Shown one piece after another: positions 28,414 through 36,908 of a stretch of 64,000 bases of DNA. A model generated the notes under the pieces. It had not been told where the DNA came from and did no database searches. It worked only from the letters and a program-made list of their open reading frames with translations. Location: contig DASTMB010000025.1 of NCBI GenBank assembly GCA_035714365.1, positions 17,024 to 81,023 of the forward strand, written 5' to 3'. Position 1 is the stretch's first letter, and each line of letters opens with the position of its first letter. The position numbers and the translations under genes were made by a program. This DNA is from Mycobacteriales bacterium. Lineage in GTDB: Bacteria > Actinomycetota > Actinomycetes > BP-191.

Positions 28414-29622
28414 TTACGCCGGACCGAACGCCACGCTTCCCTTCGGCGTGCCGAGACCGGTCGGGCCGTCGTAGCCCGGCACGCCGGTGCAGAGGTACGA
28501 CGGTGAGCAGGCGCCGTTCGAGCCGCTGGTCACGTCGTTCAGCCCGCCGGTCGACCGGTAGAGCCACGCCGCCGGCGGCACGGGCGGCGAAGCGGTGTGG
28601 CCGTTGAGCGCGTAGACGCCCGCGATGATCGGCGCGGACACGCTGGTGCCGCCGAAGACCAGCCAGCCGCCGCTGCCGTACGTGTCGTAGACCGAGACGC
28701 CGGTGCCCGGGTCGGCGACCGCGGAGACGTCGGCGACGGTGCGGTTGGCGCAGCCGGTGTCCTGCTGCCAGACCGGCTTCGGGACGTAGAGCGAGCAGCC
28801 GCTGCCGGCGCCGTTCCACACCGTCTCGGACCAGCCGCGCGGCGTCGTCGCCGCCTGCACCAGACGGGTGCCGCCGACCGCGACGACGCCCGCCGCCGCG
28901 GCCGGGTACTGCACGCCGTAGCCGGAGTCACCGCTGCTCGCCGTGATCACGATGCCGGGGTGCGTGTACGCGGCCTCCACGTCGAGCTCGCCGTTGAACT
29001 CCGGCGCGCCGTAGCTGTTCGACACCTCCGTCGCGCCGAGCGCGACCGCCGTCTGCACCGCCTGCGCCAGGTCGAGGATCGACGCCGAGTCGGCCTCCAC
29101 CAGCAGGATCTTGCAGAGCGGGCAGATCGCCGACGCCATGTCCACGTCGAGCGCGATCTCCTGCCCCCAGCCGACGTCGCCGGGCGGCGCGAAGCCGAGC
29201 GCCCGCGTCTGCGCCGTCAGCGGCACGCCGCGCTGCTCCACCTGCGTGAAGCAGCCGTTCGCGATCGTGCAGGCCGGCAGCCCGAACTGCGCGCGGTACG
29301 TCGCGAGGTCCGCGTCCGCGTTCGGGTTGTCGTACGCGTCGACGATCGCGATCGTGTGGCCCGCGCCGCGCGTGGGGTCGAGCGCGTACGCCGCCTTGAG
29401 GTCGTTGGGGCTGTATCCGCCGCCCGGGCCGGAGCCGCCGAGTGGCTCGGCCGACGTCACCCGCAGCGCGTGGCAGCGCGCGACGGCCGGCGTCAGCGCC
29501 GTGCCGCAGGCGGGCGTGACGGCCAGCGCCGGCACGGGGACCGGCAACGTCAGCGCGCCGGCGGGCGCGGTCGTGGCGAGGGCGAGGAGCGCGGGCAGGG
29601 CGCGCAGCAGCGTTCGGCGCAT
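28414..29622 (-). CDS. Secreted sedolisin-type serine peptidase (S53)
   Basis: This 402-residue protein has a signal peptide (about 1-23) and only a very short pro-region. The catalytic domain has the sedolisin pair E155 and D159 (GWGQEIALDVDMASA), oxyanion D232 (SSGDSGYG) and nucleophile S327 (GGTSVSAP). Six to eight cysteines suggest disulfides in the exported form. Sedolisins usually act in acidic conditions. The missing large propeptide suggests a minimal, possibly self-activating form. It is monocistronic and diverges from the secreted protein gene next to it. Confidence 0.9.
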   Translation of the reverse strand: MRRTLLRALPALLALATTAPAGALTLPVPVPALAVTPACGTALTPAVARCHALRVTSAEPLGGSGPGGGYSPNDLKAAYALDPTRGAGHTIAIVDAYDNPNADADLATYRAQFGLPACTIANGCFTQVEQRGVPLTAQTRALGFAPPGDVGWGQEIALDVDMASAICPLCKILLVEADSASILDLAQAVQTAVALGATEVSNSYGAPEFNGELDVEAAYTHPGIVITASSGDSGYGVQYPAAAAGVVAVGGTRLVQAATTPRGWSETVWNGAGSGCSLYVPKPVWQQDTGCANRTVADVSAVADPGTGVSVYDTYGSGGWLVFGGTSVSAPIIAGVYALNGHTASPPVPPAAWLYRSTGGLNDVTSGSNGACSPSYLCTGVPGYDGPTGLGTPKGSVAFGPA

Positions 29623-29722
29623 GGTGGGCTCGCAGTTCGTAGGGGAGCCCAGGATAGGCCAACCATTGCGGTGGTCTCGGTCGCGTGCGACTCTGCGAAT
29701 CCCTACGCCAACGGAGCATTTG

Positions 29723-30619
29723 ATGTTGTTGTCCCGCCGCGCGCCGCGCGCGCTCGTCGTCACTGCGATCGCGCTGGCGGCCACCGCTGCTCCGGCGCAC
29801 GCCGCACCGCCCGAGGGGTGTGTCGGGTTTCCCGACATCCCGGAGGCGTGGGTCTGTGTCACGACATTCGACCCGGCGGCGCTGGTGCCGAGCATCCAGC
29901 CCGGCAGCACACCGGCTGCAACCGTGCCGACTTTTTGCGCGTACGACACCTGCACCGGCCCCACCCCGGTGATGCTGCCGACGGTGACGGGCGGCAACTC
30001 GCCAGCCGTCGTGATCGAGTACAACGGCCAGGAGTACCGCGTCCCCGGCCCGGCTTCGGTTCCGGATCCGGGACCTGTTCCGGATCCCGGGCCAGCACCC
30101 GACCTCGTGCCGTACGCGGACCCGTACCAGGCACGACCGCTCGCCGGTGAGGTGTGCCATCTGGTCTCGACCAAGGATGTCACCGGCGTCTTCTACTACG
30201 ACCCGACATACCAGATCGGCGAGATTGATCTGGGGCCACTATTCGTCGGAACGGCGCTCCCGCCTGCTGGAGCGAGTGGTGATCTCTCGTGCTGGCTCCA
30301 GGGGTCTCCCTTCTACGACCTGTGGGCTGACAGATATGGGTACCCGGGTCTTGCCGGGCAGGAGGTGTCCGGGAGAACGGTGATCGACGCTCCCCCCGTA
30401 TCAATGGAGTACCACGTATCGCCAACGGCAGATCTCTACCTCTGTGCCGCCGTGCGGAACATTGCCGGGATTGATGGGAACGACTGGGTGTGGGACGACT
30501 ACGAGGGTCGGTTGGTCCGGCCAGACTCCTGGTCGGCGCGGCCCTATTGCGCGCTGATGATGTACGGCGACCCTGGCTGGCGCGCAGACGTGCTGTCGGT
30601 GAGTCCGGCCATCGGGTAA
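29723..30619 (+). CDS. Secreted Cys-containing protein of unknown function, paralogue of the 59.2-kb gene
   Basis: This 298-residue protein has a signal peptide (ALVVTAIALAATAAPAHAAP), an N-terminal Cys-rich part (to about 85), a Pro-Asp-rich linker (VPDPGPVPDPGPAPD), and a C-terminal domain from about 142. The C-terminal domain reads CHLVSTKDVTGVFYYDP..QIGEIDLGPLFVG, then LSCWLQGSPFYD, ADLYLCAAVRNI and NDWVWDD. The same block order and cysteines occur in the gene at 59165. Codon use is less GC-extreme than its neighbours. GGAG lies 7 nt before the ATG. No known fold is recognised. Confidence 0.75.
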   Translation: MLLSRRAPRALVVTAIALAATAAPAHAAPPEGCVGFPDIPEAWVCVTTFDPAALVPSIQPGSTPAATVPTFCAYDTCTGPTPVMLPTVTGGNSPAVVIEYNGQEYRVPGPASVPDPGPVPDPGPAPDLVPYADPYQARPLAGEVCHLVSTKDVTGVFYYDPTYQIGEIDLGPLFVGTALPPAGASGDLSCWLQGSPFYDLWADRYGYPGLAGQEVSGRTVIDAPPVSMEYHVSPTADLYLCAAVRNIAGIDGNDWVWDDYEGRLVRPDSWSARPYCALMMYGDPGWRADVLSVSPAIG

Positions 30620-30655
30620 CGGAGCGCGCATAGACCGGTTCAGGTGACGCACCCC

Positions 30656-30661
30656 TAGACT
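30656..30661 (+). promoter_or_regulatory. -10 box upstream of the Lgt-like/radical SAM operon
   Basis: TAGACT lies 25 nt before the GTG at 30687. A transcript starting near 30668 would have a short leader holding the GGGGAGG ribosome site at 30676-30682. No clear -35 is seen. Confidence 0.4.
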
Positions 30662-30686
30662 CGGCGGTCACGGCGAGGGGAGGCGC

Positions 30687-31454
30687 GTGCACCCGGTACT
30701 GCTCACGGTTCGCGGCGTCGCCGTCCCGAGTCACGCGGTGTTCGTCGGCCTCGGCGTGCTCGTGGCGTTCGTCGTCTTCTGGGTCGAGGTGCGGCGGCGC
30801 GGCGCGTTCGACGATCGGCTCTACGTCGTCGTCGCGCTGGCGCTGTTCGGCGGCGCGCTGGGCATGCGCGCGTCCGGGCTGGTCCGCCACCTCGACCCGG
30901 CGCGCAACCCGGACGTCCTCGACGGCTTCCGGTACGGCGCCAAGAGCATCCTCGGCGGGCTCACCGGCGCGTACGCCGGGGCGTTGCTCGGCAAGCGGAT
31001 GGCGAAGTACCCGTACCGCACCGGCGACCTGTTCGCGCCGGCCGTCGCGCTCGGCATGGCGGTCGGGCGGATCGGCTGCCTGCTCGCCGAGCCGCCGGGG
31101 CGGCCGACGGCGCTGCCGTGGGGGGTGCACGCGCCGGCGACGCTGGCGTCCTGCCCCGGCTGCGTCGCCGGGGTGGCGATGCACCCGAGCTTCGCGTACG
31201 AGATCGCGTTCAACCTGCTTGCGTTCCTGGCGCTGCGCCGGTTGCGCCACGTGGACCTGCCGCCGGGGGAGACGTTGACGCTGTACCTCGCGGCGTACGG
31301 CGCGTTCCGGTTCCTGGTGGAGTTCACCCGCGCGAACGAGACGGTCTGGCTGGGGTTGACCCGGCCGCAGTGGTTCCTCGTCCCGACGATGGCGCTGATG
31401 GCGTGGCACCTGCTGCGCCGCTACGCCCTACGACCTGCCCTGGAGGTGGCATGA
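30687..31454 (+). CDS. Divergent prolipoprotein diacylglyceryl transferase (Lgt)-family membrane protein
   Basis: This 255-residue protein has about seven membrane spans and the Lgt core order: KSILGGLTGAYAGALLGKR (86-104), AVGRIGCLLAEPPGRPTALPWGV (125-147), MHPSFAYE (165-172) and FRFLVEFTRANE (207-218). Two canonical Lgt features are altered. The catalytic-loop HGG is LGG, and the GRxxNFxNxE signature is GRIGCLLAE, without either Asn. It may therefore transfer a lipid group to something other than a lipobox cysteine. It is first in a four-gene operon with overlapping stops and starts. Confidence 0.82.
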   Translation: MHPVLLTVRGVAVPSHAVFVGLGVLVAFVVFWVEVRRRGAFDDRLYVVVALALFGGALGMRASGLVRHLDPARNPDVLDGFRYGAKSILGGLTGAYAGALLGKRMAKYPYRTGDLFAPAVALGMAVGRIGCLLAEPPGRPTALPWGVHAPATLASCPGCVAGVAMHPSFAYEIAFNLLAFLALRRLRHVDLPPGETLTLYLAAYGAFRFLVEFTRANETVWLGLTRPQWFLVPTMALMAWHLLRRYALRPALEVA

Positions 31455-31753
31455 GCGACCAGCCGAGCGGTGAACGCCGGCCCGGTGACGGCGGCATGCC
31501 GCTGCCGACCACGAACGGCTGGGCGGTGTTCCTCGGCATCGTCTTCGGCGGGCCGTTGCTGCTGTTCCTCATCATCGTGGCGTGGGGCCCGGTCGCGCTG
31601 CTGCTGGTCGTGTTCTGGATCGGCGGGGCGGTCGCGATGATGCGCAGCCTCAACCCGTTCGTGCGGGGCCTCGGCGTCGGGATGATGATCGGCGGGGCGA
31701 TCGTGCTGGTGCTCGTCGGCTCGTGCCTCGCGCTCATCTCGGGGATCGACTGA
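31451..31753 (+). CDS. Small membrane protein in the radical SAM operon
   Basis: This 100-residue protein has a polar N-terminal 23 residues and then three hydrophobic helices (about 25-43, 44-63 and 70-97). Its ATG overlaps the upstream stop (ATGA), and its own stop overlaps the next ATG by one base, so translation of the three genes is coupled. No family is recognised. It may be a membrane scaffold or subunit for its neighbours. Confidence 0.7.
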   Translation: MSDQPSGERRPGDGGMPLPTTNGWAVFLGIVFGGPLLLFLIIVAWGPVALLLVVFWIGGAVAMMRSLNPFVRGLGVGMMIGGAIVLVLVGSCLALISGID

Positions 31754-33306
31754 TGGGCGCGGGGATGCCGTTGCGCGACGCGGTCGTGCGGCGCTACGTG
31801 ACGGCGTACTGCCCGCACTGCCACGACACGACGGGCGTGCGCGACGTGGCGCGGCTGGCGGCGGTGCTGGTCGAGCAGGACGGGCGGGTGTGGCTCGACC
31901 GCGGCTGCCCGCGGCACGGCCGGGTCCGCACGCTCTACGACGAGGACCCGCGCATCCTCGACTGGCTGGAGCAGTGGACGGCGCCGACGAAGCAGCACGG
32001 CGTCGACACGCCCGGCAGCTACGAGCCGGTGCCCGGCGGCTACCTCGGCGGCCTCGGCGAGCTCCAGACGCAGCACACCTGCATCCTGTTGCAGGACGTG
32101 GTGGAGGCCTGCAACCTGCGCTGCCCCACCTGCTTCGCCGACTCCTCGCCCGACCTCGCCGGCGTGGTGCCGGTCGAGGAGGTGCTCGCGAACCTCGACC
32201 AGCGCATCGAGCGCGAGGGCGGCCGGCTCGACGTGCTGATGCTCAGCGGCGGCGAGCCGACGCTGCACCCCGAGCTGCGGCGGCTGCTGGACGAGGTGCG
32301 CCGCCGCGACGTCGTCCGCGTCCTCGTCAACACCAACGGTGTCCGCGTCGCCCGCGACGACGCGCTGCTCGACCTGCTCGCCGAGCACCGCGACCGGGTC
32401 GAGGTCTACCTCCAGTACGACGGCTCGTCGGCGGAGGCGTCGCGCCACCACCGCGGCGCCGACCTGCGGGCGTTGAAGGCGGCGGCGGTCGAGCGCCTCT
32501 CCTCCCGCGGGATCTTCACGACGCTGACGATGACCGCCGCGCTCGGCGTCAACGACGGCGAGATCGGCGACGTGATCCGGGTCGCGCTGGCCACGCCGTA
32601 CGTCGGCGGCGTCGCGATCCAGCCCGTGTTCGGGTCGGGGCGTTCGGCACCGGTCGACCCGGGCGAACGCCTCACGCACACCGGCGTCCTCGCCCGGCTC
32701 GACGAGCAGACCAACGGCGTCGTGACGTGGCGGGACCTCACGGCGCTGCCGTGCTCGCACCCGCACTGCTGCTCGGTCGGCTACCTGCTCCGCGACGACG
32801 GCGGGCAGTGGCGCTCGCTCGTCGCGCTCGTCGGTGCCGACCGGCTGCGCGAGCACCTCGGCCTGGTCGCCAACCGCATCGCCGACCGCGACGTCCCGCG
32901 CGAGCTGCGCACCGCCGTCCGGGAGTCGTTGCTGGGGCTGCTGTCGGAGCAGAGCAGCCTGTCGCACCCGGCGATCGGCGACCTGTGGCGCGACGTCTGC
33001 GAGAACTGCGACCTCGGCATCGGCACGCTGCTCCGGCTCGCGTCGTCGCGGCTGCCCGGCCGCCGCGACGCGCTGCGCGCGATGCTCGGCGAACGCGTCG
33101 TGCGCGTCACCGTCAAGCCGTTCATGGACGTCCACACGATGATCGAGGAACGCCTGCTCCAGTGCTGCGTGCACGTCGGCACGCGCAGCGCGGCGCAGGA
33201 CCAGTGCGCGCCGTTCTGCGCCGTGCAGGCGTGGCCGGAGCTCGGCGCGCAACGCCTCTCCGTCGCCGCCGGGCGCGCGACGCTGCCGCTGGTCGGTACG
33301 CCGTGA
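31753..33306 (+). CDS. Radical SAM protein of the MJ0619 / tetraether-synthase (Tes) type
   Basis: This 517-residue enzyme has an N-terminal Zn/Fe-binding module (YCPHC at 19-23, GCPRHG from 51). Its radical SAM motif C120-NLR-C124-PT-C127 follows the lead-in HTCILLQDVVEACN. It also has SGGEPTLHPELRRLL and, in the C-terminal half, CSHPHCCSVGYL, CENCDLG and FMDVHTMIEERLLQCCVHVG..PFCA. These extra Cys groups and the FMD...RCC/QCCxH...PFC pattern are specific to the MJ0619 family, which includes archaeal Tes, the enzyme that joins lipid tails into membrane-spanning tetraethers, and putative methylases. The second CPxDCGxC cluster of archaeal Tes is absent here. It is coupled to an Lgt-like enzyme and two small membrane proteins. 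Confidence 0.88.
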   Translation: MGAGMPLRDAVVRRYVTAYCPHCHDTTGVRDVARLAAVLVEQDGRVWLDRGCPRHGRVRTLYDEDPRILDWLEQWTAPTKQHGVDTPGSYEPVPGGYLGGLGELQTQHTCILLQDVVEACNLRCPTCFADSSPDLAGVVPVEEVLANLDQRIEREGGRLDVLMLSGGEPTLHPELRRLLDEVRRRDVVRVLVNTNGVRVARDDALLDLLAEHRDRVEVYLQYDGSSAEASRHHRGADLRALKAAAVERLSSRGIFTTLTMTAALGVNDGEIGDVIRVALATPYVGGVAIQPVFGSGRSAPVDPGERLTHTGVLARLDEQTNGVVTWRDLTALPCSHPHCCSVGYLLRDDGGQWRSLVALVGADRLREHLGLVANRIADRDVPRELRTAVRESLLGLLSEQSSLSHPAIGDLWRDVCENCDLGIGTLLRLASSRLPGRRDALRAMLGERVVRVTVKPFMDVHTMIEERLLQCCVHVGTRSAAQDQCAPFCAVQAWPELGAQRLSVAAGRATLPLVGTP

Positions 33307-33590
33307 CGACGCTCTCCCGCGAACGCCGCGACGCCCCGCCCGGCACGCCCGATCCGCTGCGCCTGTGCGTCTACACCACCGTCGCGCTGCTCGCGTGGCT
33401 GCTCGGGCCGGTGGTCGTGGTGGCGTTCGGCGTCGCCGGCTTCGCGGCGTACCGGGCGGCGCGGCGCGGCGGGCTCACCCGCAGCAGGTGCGTGCTGCGC
33501 GACACCCGGCTGGTGCTCGCGTACCTCGGGCTCGCGGTCGTCGCCGGTGGTGCGGGCGTCGCGTGGCAGGTCGCCGGGTGGTTGCGCTAA
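33303..33590 (+). CDS. Small two-helix membrane protein, last gene of the operon
   Basis: This 95-residue protein has two hydrophobic helices (about 27-50 and 69-92) joined by a basic loop (YRAARRGGLTRSR). The GTG start overlaps the radical SAM stop (GTGA). No family is recognised. Position and coupling suggest it assists the membrane-associated chemistry of the operon. Confidence 0.68.
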   Translation: MTTLSRERRDAPPGTPDPLRLCVYTTVALLAWLLGPVVVVAFGVAGFAAYRAARRGGLTRSRCVLRDTRLVLAYLGLAVVAGGAGVAWQVAGWLR

Positions 33591-33638
33591 GCCCTCGGTG
33601 AACACGCGTTCCGCTCGCGGCCGTGCCCGTGGTACGCC

Positions 33639-34865
33639 GTGAGCGTGGGGATGCTGGCGCCGTTGCGGGAGCGCGACTTCGCCCTGCTCTGGGCCGGCCA
33701 GACCGTGTCGCTGATCGGCAACGGCGTGTTCACCGTCGCGCTCGCCTGGGCGGCGCTCGACCTCGGCGACGCGCGGTCGCTGTCGCTGGTGCTGGTGGCG
33801 CGGTTCGTGCCCGCGACGCTGCTGCTGCTCGCCGGCGGCCTGGCGAGCGACCGGCTGCCGCGCCGCACCACCATGCTCGCCTGCGACGCCGTGCAGGCCG
33901 TCGCGCTCGGAGTGCTCGCCGCGCTCGCCGCGACCGACCGGATGCGGCTCTGGCACCTCGTCGCGGTCGCCGTCGTCGCCGGCGCGGCGTCCGGGTTCTT
34001 CCTCCCCGCGTCGAGCGCGCTGCTGCCCGAGGTGCTGCCGCGCGACCGGCTCGTCGCCGGCAACGCGCTCAACACCGCCAGCCGCCTCACCACCGCCCGC
34101 CTCGCCGGCCCCGCCCTCGGCGGCGTCCTCGTCGCCACGGCCGGCGCGGGGGCGGCGTTCGCGGTCGACGCGGCGACGTTCGCGGTGAGCGCGCTGACGC
34201 TCGCCGCCCTGCGCGCCGGCCGCACGCCGCTCGACCGCCCGCCCGGCATCGGGCTGCTCGCCGACCTGCGGGAGGGGCTCGCGTTCTGCCTGTCGCGGCG
34301 CTGGCTGGCCGTCTCGCTCGCGGCGTTCTCGGTCCTCAACCTCGCCGCCAGCGGACCGCTGTCGGTGCTCGTGCCGCTCTACGTCACCGACCGCCTGCAC
34401 CTCGGCGCGCCCGCGCTCGGCCTGCTCCTCGCCGTCGAGGGCGTCGGCGGCGGCGTGGCGGCGCTGCTCGCCGGGCACCTGCGGCCGCCGCGGCGGCCCG
34501 TCGTGACGACGCACGCGGCGTTCGCGGTGGCGGGCGTCGCGCTCGCCGGCCCGGCGGTGCTCGACACGCTGGTCGCCGTCGCGCTCCTGCTCGGCGTCGC
34601 CGGGCTGCTGCTCGAGCTCGGCAACGTCTGGTGGGCCAGCGCCGTCCAGGAGCACGTCCCCAACGACCTGCTCGGCCGCGTGTCCTCCGTCGACTGGCTG
34701 GTGAGCGGCGGCCTCATCCCCGTCGGCACCGCGCTGGCCGGCGCGGCCGCGGCGGCGACGAGCGCGGCCGTGGTGTTCGCCGCGGGCGGCGCGGTGACGG
34801 CGGCGGTGTCGGCCGCCGCCGCCGTCGCGCTGCGGCGTGCGGACCCGGGCGCCGCCGCGGATTAG
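33639..34865 (+). CDS. MFS transporter
   Basis: This permease of about 408 residues has 12 helices. It begins RERDFALLWAGQTVSLIGNGVFTVALAW and carries the loop GGLASDRLPRRTTML, again of the MFS_3/EntS-like type. A TACGCC hexamer lies immediately upstream. If that is a -10 box, the true start could be the GTG at 33645, two codons in. It follows the radical SAM operon after 48 bp, and its relation to it is unclear. Confidence 0.9.
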   Translation: MSVGMLAPLRERDFALLWAGQTVSLIGNGVFTVALAWAALDLGDARSLSLVLVARFVPATLLLLAGGLASDRLPRRTTMLACDAVQAVALGVLAALAATDRMRLWHLVAVAVVAGAASGFFLPASSALLPEVLPRDRLVAGNALNTASRLTTARLAGPALGGVLVATAGAGAAFAVDAATFAVSALTLAALRAGRTPLDRPPGIGLLADLREGLAFCLSRRWLAVSLAAFSVLNLAASGPLSVLVPLYVTDRLHLGAPALGLLLAVEGVGGGVAALLAGHLRPPRRPVVTTHAAFAVAGVALAGPAVLDTLVAVALLLGVAGLLLELGNVWWASAVQEHVPNDLLGRVSSVDWLVSGGLIPVGTALAGAAAAATSAAVVFAAGGAVTAAVSAAAAVALRRADPGAAAD

Positions 34866-34963
34866 CCCGAACGGGCCAATGGCGATCGGACACAACGCGC
34901 CATGGCCGGCGCCGGTGGATCGGGGGAGGGTGGAACCTCGTTCACCGACCGGACGGGGGATCC

Positions 34964-35746
34964 ATGCCCGCCTACGCGATCGCCGCACCGAGCTCGGCCG
35001 AGCCACCCGTGGGCCGGGACGACTGCAGGCAGTGGTCGTCCGCGATCTACCAGTACGAGTACCACGACGCCGTCAGCGCCGGCTTCGCCGTCGGCTCGGT
35101 GAAGACCAAGGGCGACTACCGCCTGCTCGTCCTCGACGTCGCGCGTACGGCGTCCGTCCCCGACGGCGACCGCATCGTGACGTGGGGGTTCGGCTACCGC
35201 CTGCTGGTCGAGGTCGAGAACGCTGAGGCGGCCGGTTCGCTCACGCTGCCCGCCATCGCCGCGTCGGTCGAGCTCGGCCGCACCAACGCGACGTTGCGGC
35301 TGGAGATCAAGGGGTACACCGGCGCCGACCTGTGGAAGGTGCTGCCGGTGCCGCGGCCGCTCAACGTCGACACGCACCGCGACTTCCTCGCCGCCGCCGA
35401 GCAGGTCCAGAAGGCGTTCGGCGACCACCCGGACAACGCCGTGCCGGTGCAGCTGTCGGCGGTGCCGGCGGAGTCGATCGCGGCGGGCGGGGTGACCCAG
35501 GTCGAGGCGCGGGAGGCGGTGGCGGTGACGATGCTGCTGGCGCTCGCCGCCGACGGGGCCGACCAGAGCACGGCGGCCCGGGCCGTCGCCTCCTACAGCG
35601 ACCTCGACGAAGCGGACGTCGACCGGCTGACCCAGGGCCTGTACCTGTGCCTCGACGGAGACGGCTCCGGCCCCGGCCGCGTCGAGAGCGCGAGCGCCCT
35701 GCTCGACCCGCTCCGGCAGGGCGGCTGGTCCCTGCCGCGCGGCTGA
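34964..35746 (+). CDS. Cytosolic protein of unknown function
   Basis: This 260-residue protein has no signal peptide or membrane span. Its first 140 residues look beta-rich (YRLLVLDVARTASVPDGDRIVTWGFGYRLLVEVEN). The C-terminal part is helical and acidic (VEAREAVAVTMLLALAADGADQSTAARAVASYSDLDEADVDRLTQGLY). GGGGGA lies just before the ATG. It is followed after 35 bp by a Tat-exported protein on the same strand and may be co-transcribed with it. I do not recognise a family. Confidence 0.7.
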   Translation: MPAYAIAAPSSAEPPVGRDDCRQWSSAIYQYEYHDAVSAGFAVGSVKTKGDYRLLVLDVARTASVPDGDRIVTWGFGYRLLVEVENAEAAGSLTLPAIAASVELGRTNATLRLEIKGYTGADLWKVLPVPRPLNVDTHRDFLAAAEQVQKAFGDHPDNAVPVQLSAVPAESIAAGGVTQVEAREAVAVTMLLALAADGADQSTAARAVASYSDLDEADVDRLTQGLYLCLDGDGSGPGRVESASALLDPLRQGGWSLPRG

Positions 35747-35781
35747 CGCCCGCGCGCGCGCACGGGAGACGGAGGAGAACC

Positions 35782-36678
35782 ATGACCCGGATCACGCGCC
35801 GCGGCGTCCTCGGCGGGATGGCGGCCGGTGTCGGCGCCGCCGTCGCCGGGAGCCTGTTCCCCGGCCGGGCGGCGTTCGCCGACGGCGTCAGCGTCCTGCC
35901 GCCGCTCGCCGCCGGCGAGGTGCTGCCGGTCGCCGCGTCGACCACGCAGCTCACCGGCGCGCTCGCGATGTTCGTCACCAGCGGCTTCCCGAACCCGTCG
36001 TTCACGGTCTTCAACGCCGACGGGCCGCTGGGCAACCTCGCGTTCACCGTCGAACGCGGCGGCCCCGGCGCGGGCACGGACACCATCACGTGGACGCCGG
36101 CCGTCGGCGACGTCGCGCAGCGGGTGCTCGCCGCCGAGGTGGTGCCGGGCGGCAACCGCATGCGGTCGACCATCACGGCGAGCACCGGGGGCGACACGAT
36201 GCAGGCGGTCGTCACCAGCAGCGTCGAGGACCTGCGCCAGCAGGTGCAGCCGACGTTGCGCGACCTGGCCGGGACGTACCGGCACGGCGGCTCCGAGGCG
36301 TTGCGCGGTCTCCCGAACGAGCTGCGCATGATGGTCGCGGGCGCCGAGGACGCCGGTCTCCAGGCCGGGTTCCTCGGCGCGGTCGAGCGGTCGGCGGCGC
36401 GGCTCGGCGGCGCGTCGGTCGTCGCGGCGCCGTCGCAGCGGATGCTGGCGTCGTTGCTGACCGACCCGCTGATCCTCGCCTACGCGACGTTCAACCCCGC
36501 CAACGGCGTCCCCGCCGTCGGCCCGTGGGCCGTCACCGGCGCGGTCGTCTGCCTCGCCGGCAAGTACGCGGGCCTCACGCCGGCCGGCCTCGTGTTCTGG
36601 GGGCTCGGCTGCACCCTCGTGATCGGCGCGACCGGCATCGACCAGTCGACCGAGAAGGGCTTCCTCGGCCAGGCGTGA
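35782..36678 (+). CDS. Tat-exported protein of unknown function
   Basis: This 298-residue protein has a clear twin-arginine signal (MTRITRRGVLGGMAAGVGAA, cleavage near AFA-DG) and an excellent GGAGGA ribosome site. The mature part has a beta-rich first half (VTSGFPNPSFTVFNADG...NLAFTVERGG) and ends with two hydrophobic stretches (WAVTGAVVCLAGKYAG and LVFWGLGCTLVIGATG). Those could anchor the C-terminus. No family is recognised. It is the last chromosomal gene before the tRNA island. Confidence 0.75.
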   Translation: MTRITRRGVLGGMAAGVGAAVAGSLFPGRAAFADGVSVLPPLAAGEVLPVAASTTQLTGALAMFVTSGFPNPSFTVFNADGPLGNLAFTVERGGPGAGTDTITWTPAVGDVAQRVLAAEVVPGGNRMRSTITASTGGDTMQAVVTSSVEDLRQQVQPTLRDLAGTYRHGGSEALRGLPNELRMMVAGAEDAGLQAGFLGAVERSAARLGGASVVAAPSQRMLASLLTDPLILAYATFNPANGVPAVGPWAVTGAVVCLAGKYAGLTPAGLVFWGLGCTLVIGATGIDQSTEKGFLGQA

Positions 36679-36683
36679 CGTCG

Positions 36684-36756
36684 TGCCCCCGGCAGGATTC
36701 GAACCTGCGGCACACGGTTTAGGAAACCGTTGCTCTATCCCCTGAGCTACGAGGGC
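36684..36756 (-). tRNA. tRNA-Arg(CCT), rebuilt by an integrated element
   Basis: This 73-nt cloverleaf has acceptor GCCCTCG/CGGGGGC (one T-G wobble), D stem GCTC/GAGC, anticodon stem ACGGT/ACCGT with loop TTCCTAA giving anticodon CCT, and T arm GCAGG-TTCGAAT-CCTGC. The 5' half (from about 36719 upward) belongs to the island side and the 3' half to the chromosome. The wobble arose because the element supplied GCCCTCG where the original gene had GCCCCCG. Confidence 0.92.
36719..36751 (-). repeat. Left attachment core (attL), 33-bp direct repeat
   Basis: The 33 bases starting TTAGGAAACCGTTGCTC and ending GAGCTACG are identical to 47539-47571 in the same orientation. The copy lies in the anticodon-to-D-arm half of the tRNA-Arg gene. 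Flanking bases differ at both sides, as expected for recombination hybrids. Confidence 0.88.
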
Positions 36757-36822
36757 CGACGCGCCAAACGCGCAGGTCAGAGCCTATGAGCGGTTGACGG
36801 CGAACGCAGGTCGCAGGGGCTT

Positions 36823-36874
36823 GGGCCGCATCGGGGCCGCATCGTCGGCCGTTGGCCGATGGACGGAGGCCGCA
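36823..36874 (+). repeat. Left-end GGGCCGCA direct repeats, arm-type sites
   Basis: GGGCCGCA occurs at 36823-36830 and 36834-36841, exactly 11 bp apart. A variant AGGCCGCA at 36867-36874 is 33 bp further, so all three are on one face of the helix. The same octamer at the same spacing is found near the right end of the island, in the same orientation. Confidence 0.6.
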
Positions 36875-36908
36875 CCGTTGCTCTTGCTGCGGGAGGATCG
36901 ACGCGCGC

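Noticed and set aside
30687..31454. Standard prolipoprotein diacylglyceryl transferase (lgt)
   Set aside because: Fold and motif order agree, but the His of the HGG loop and the Asn residues of the signature are missing, so I avoided the gene symbol.
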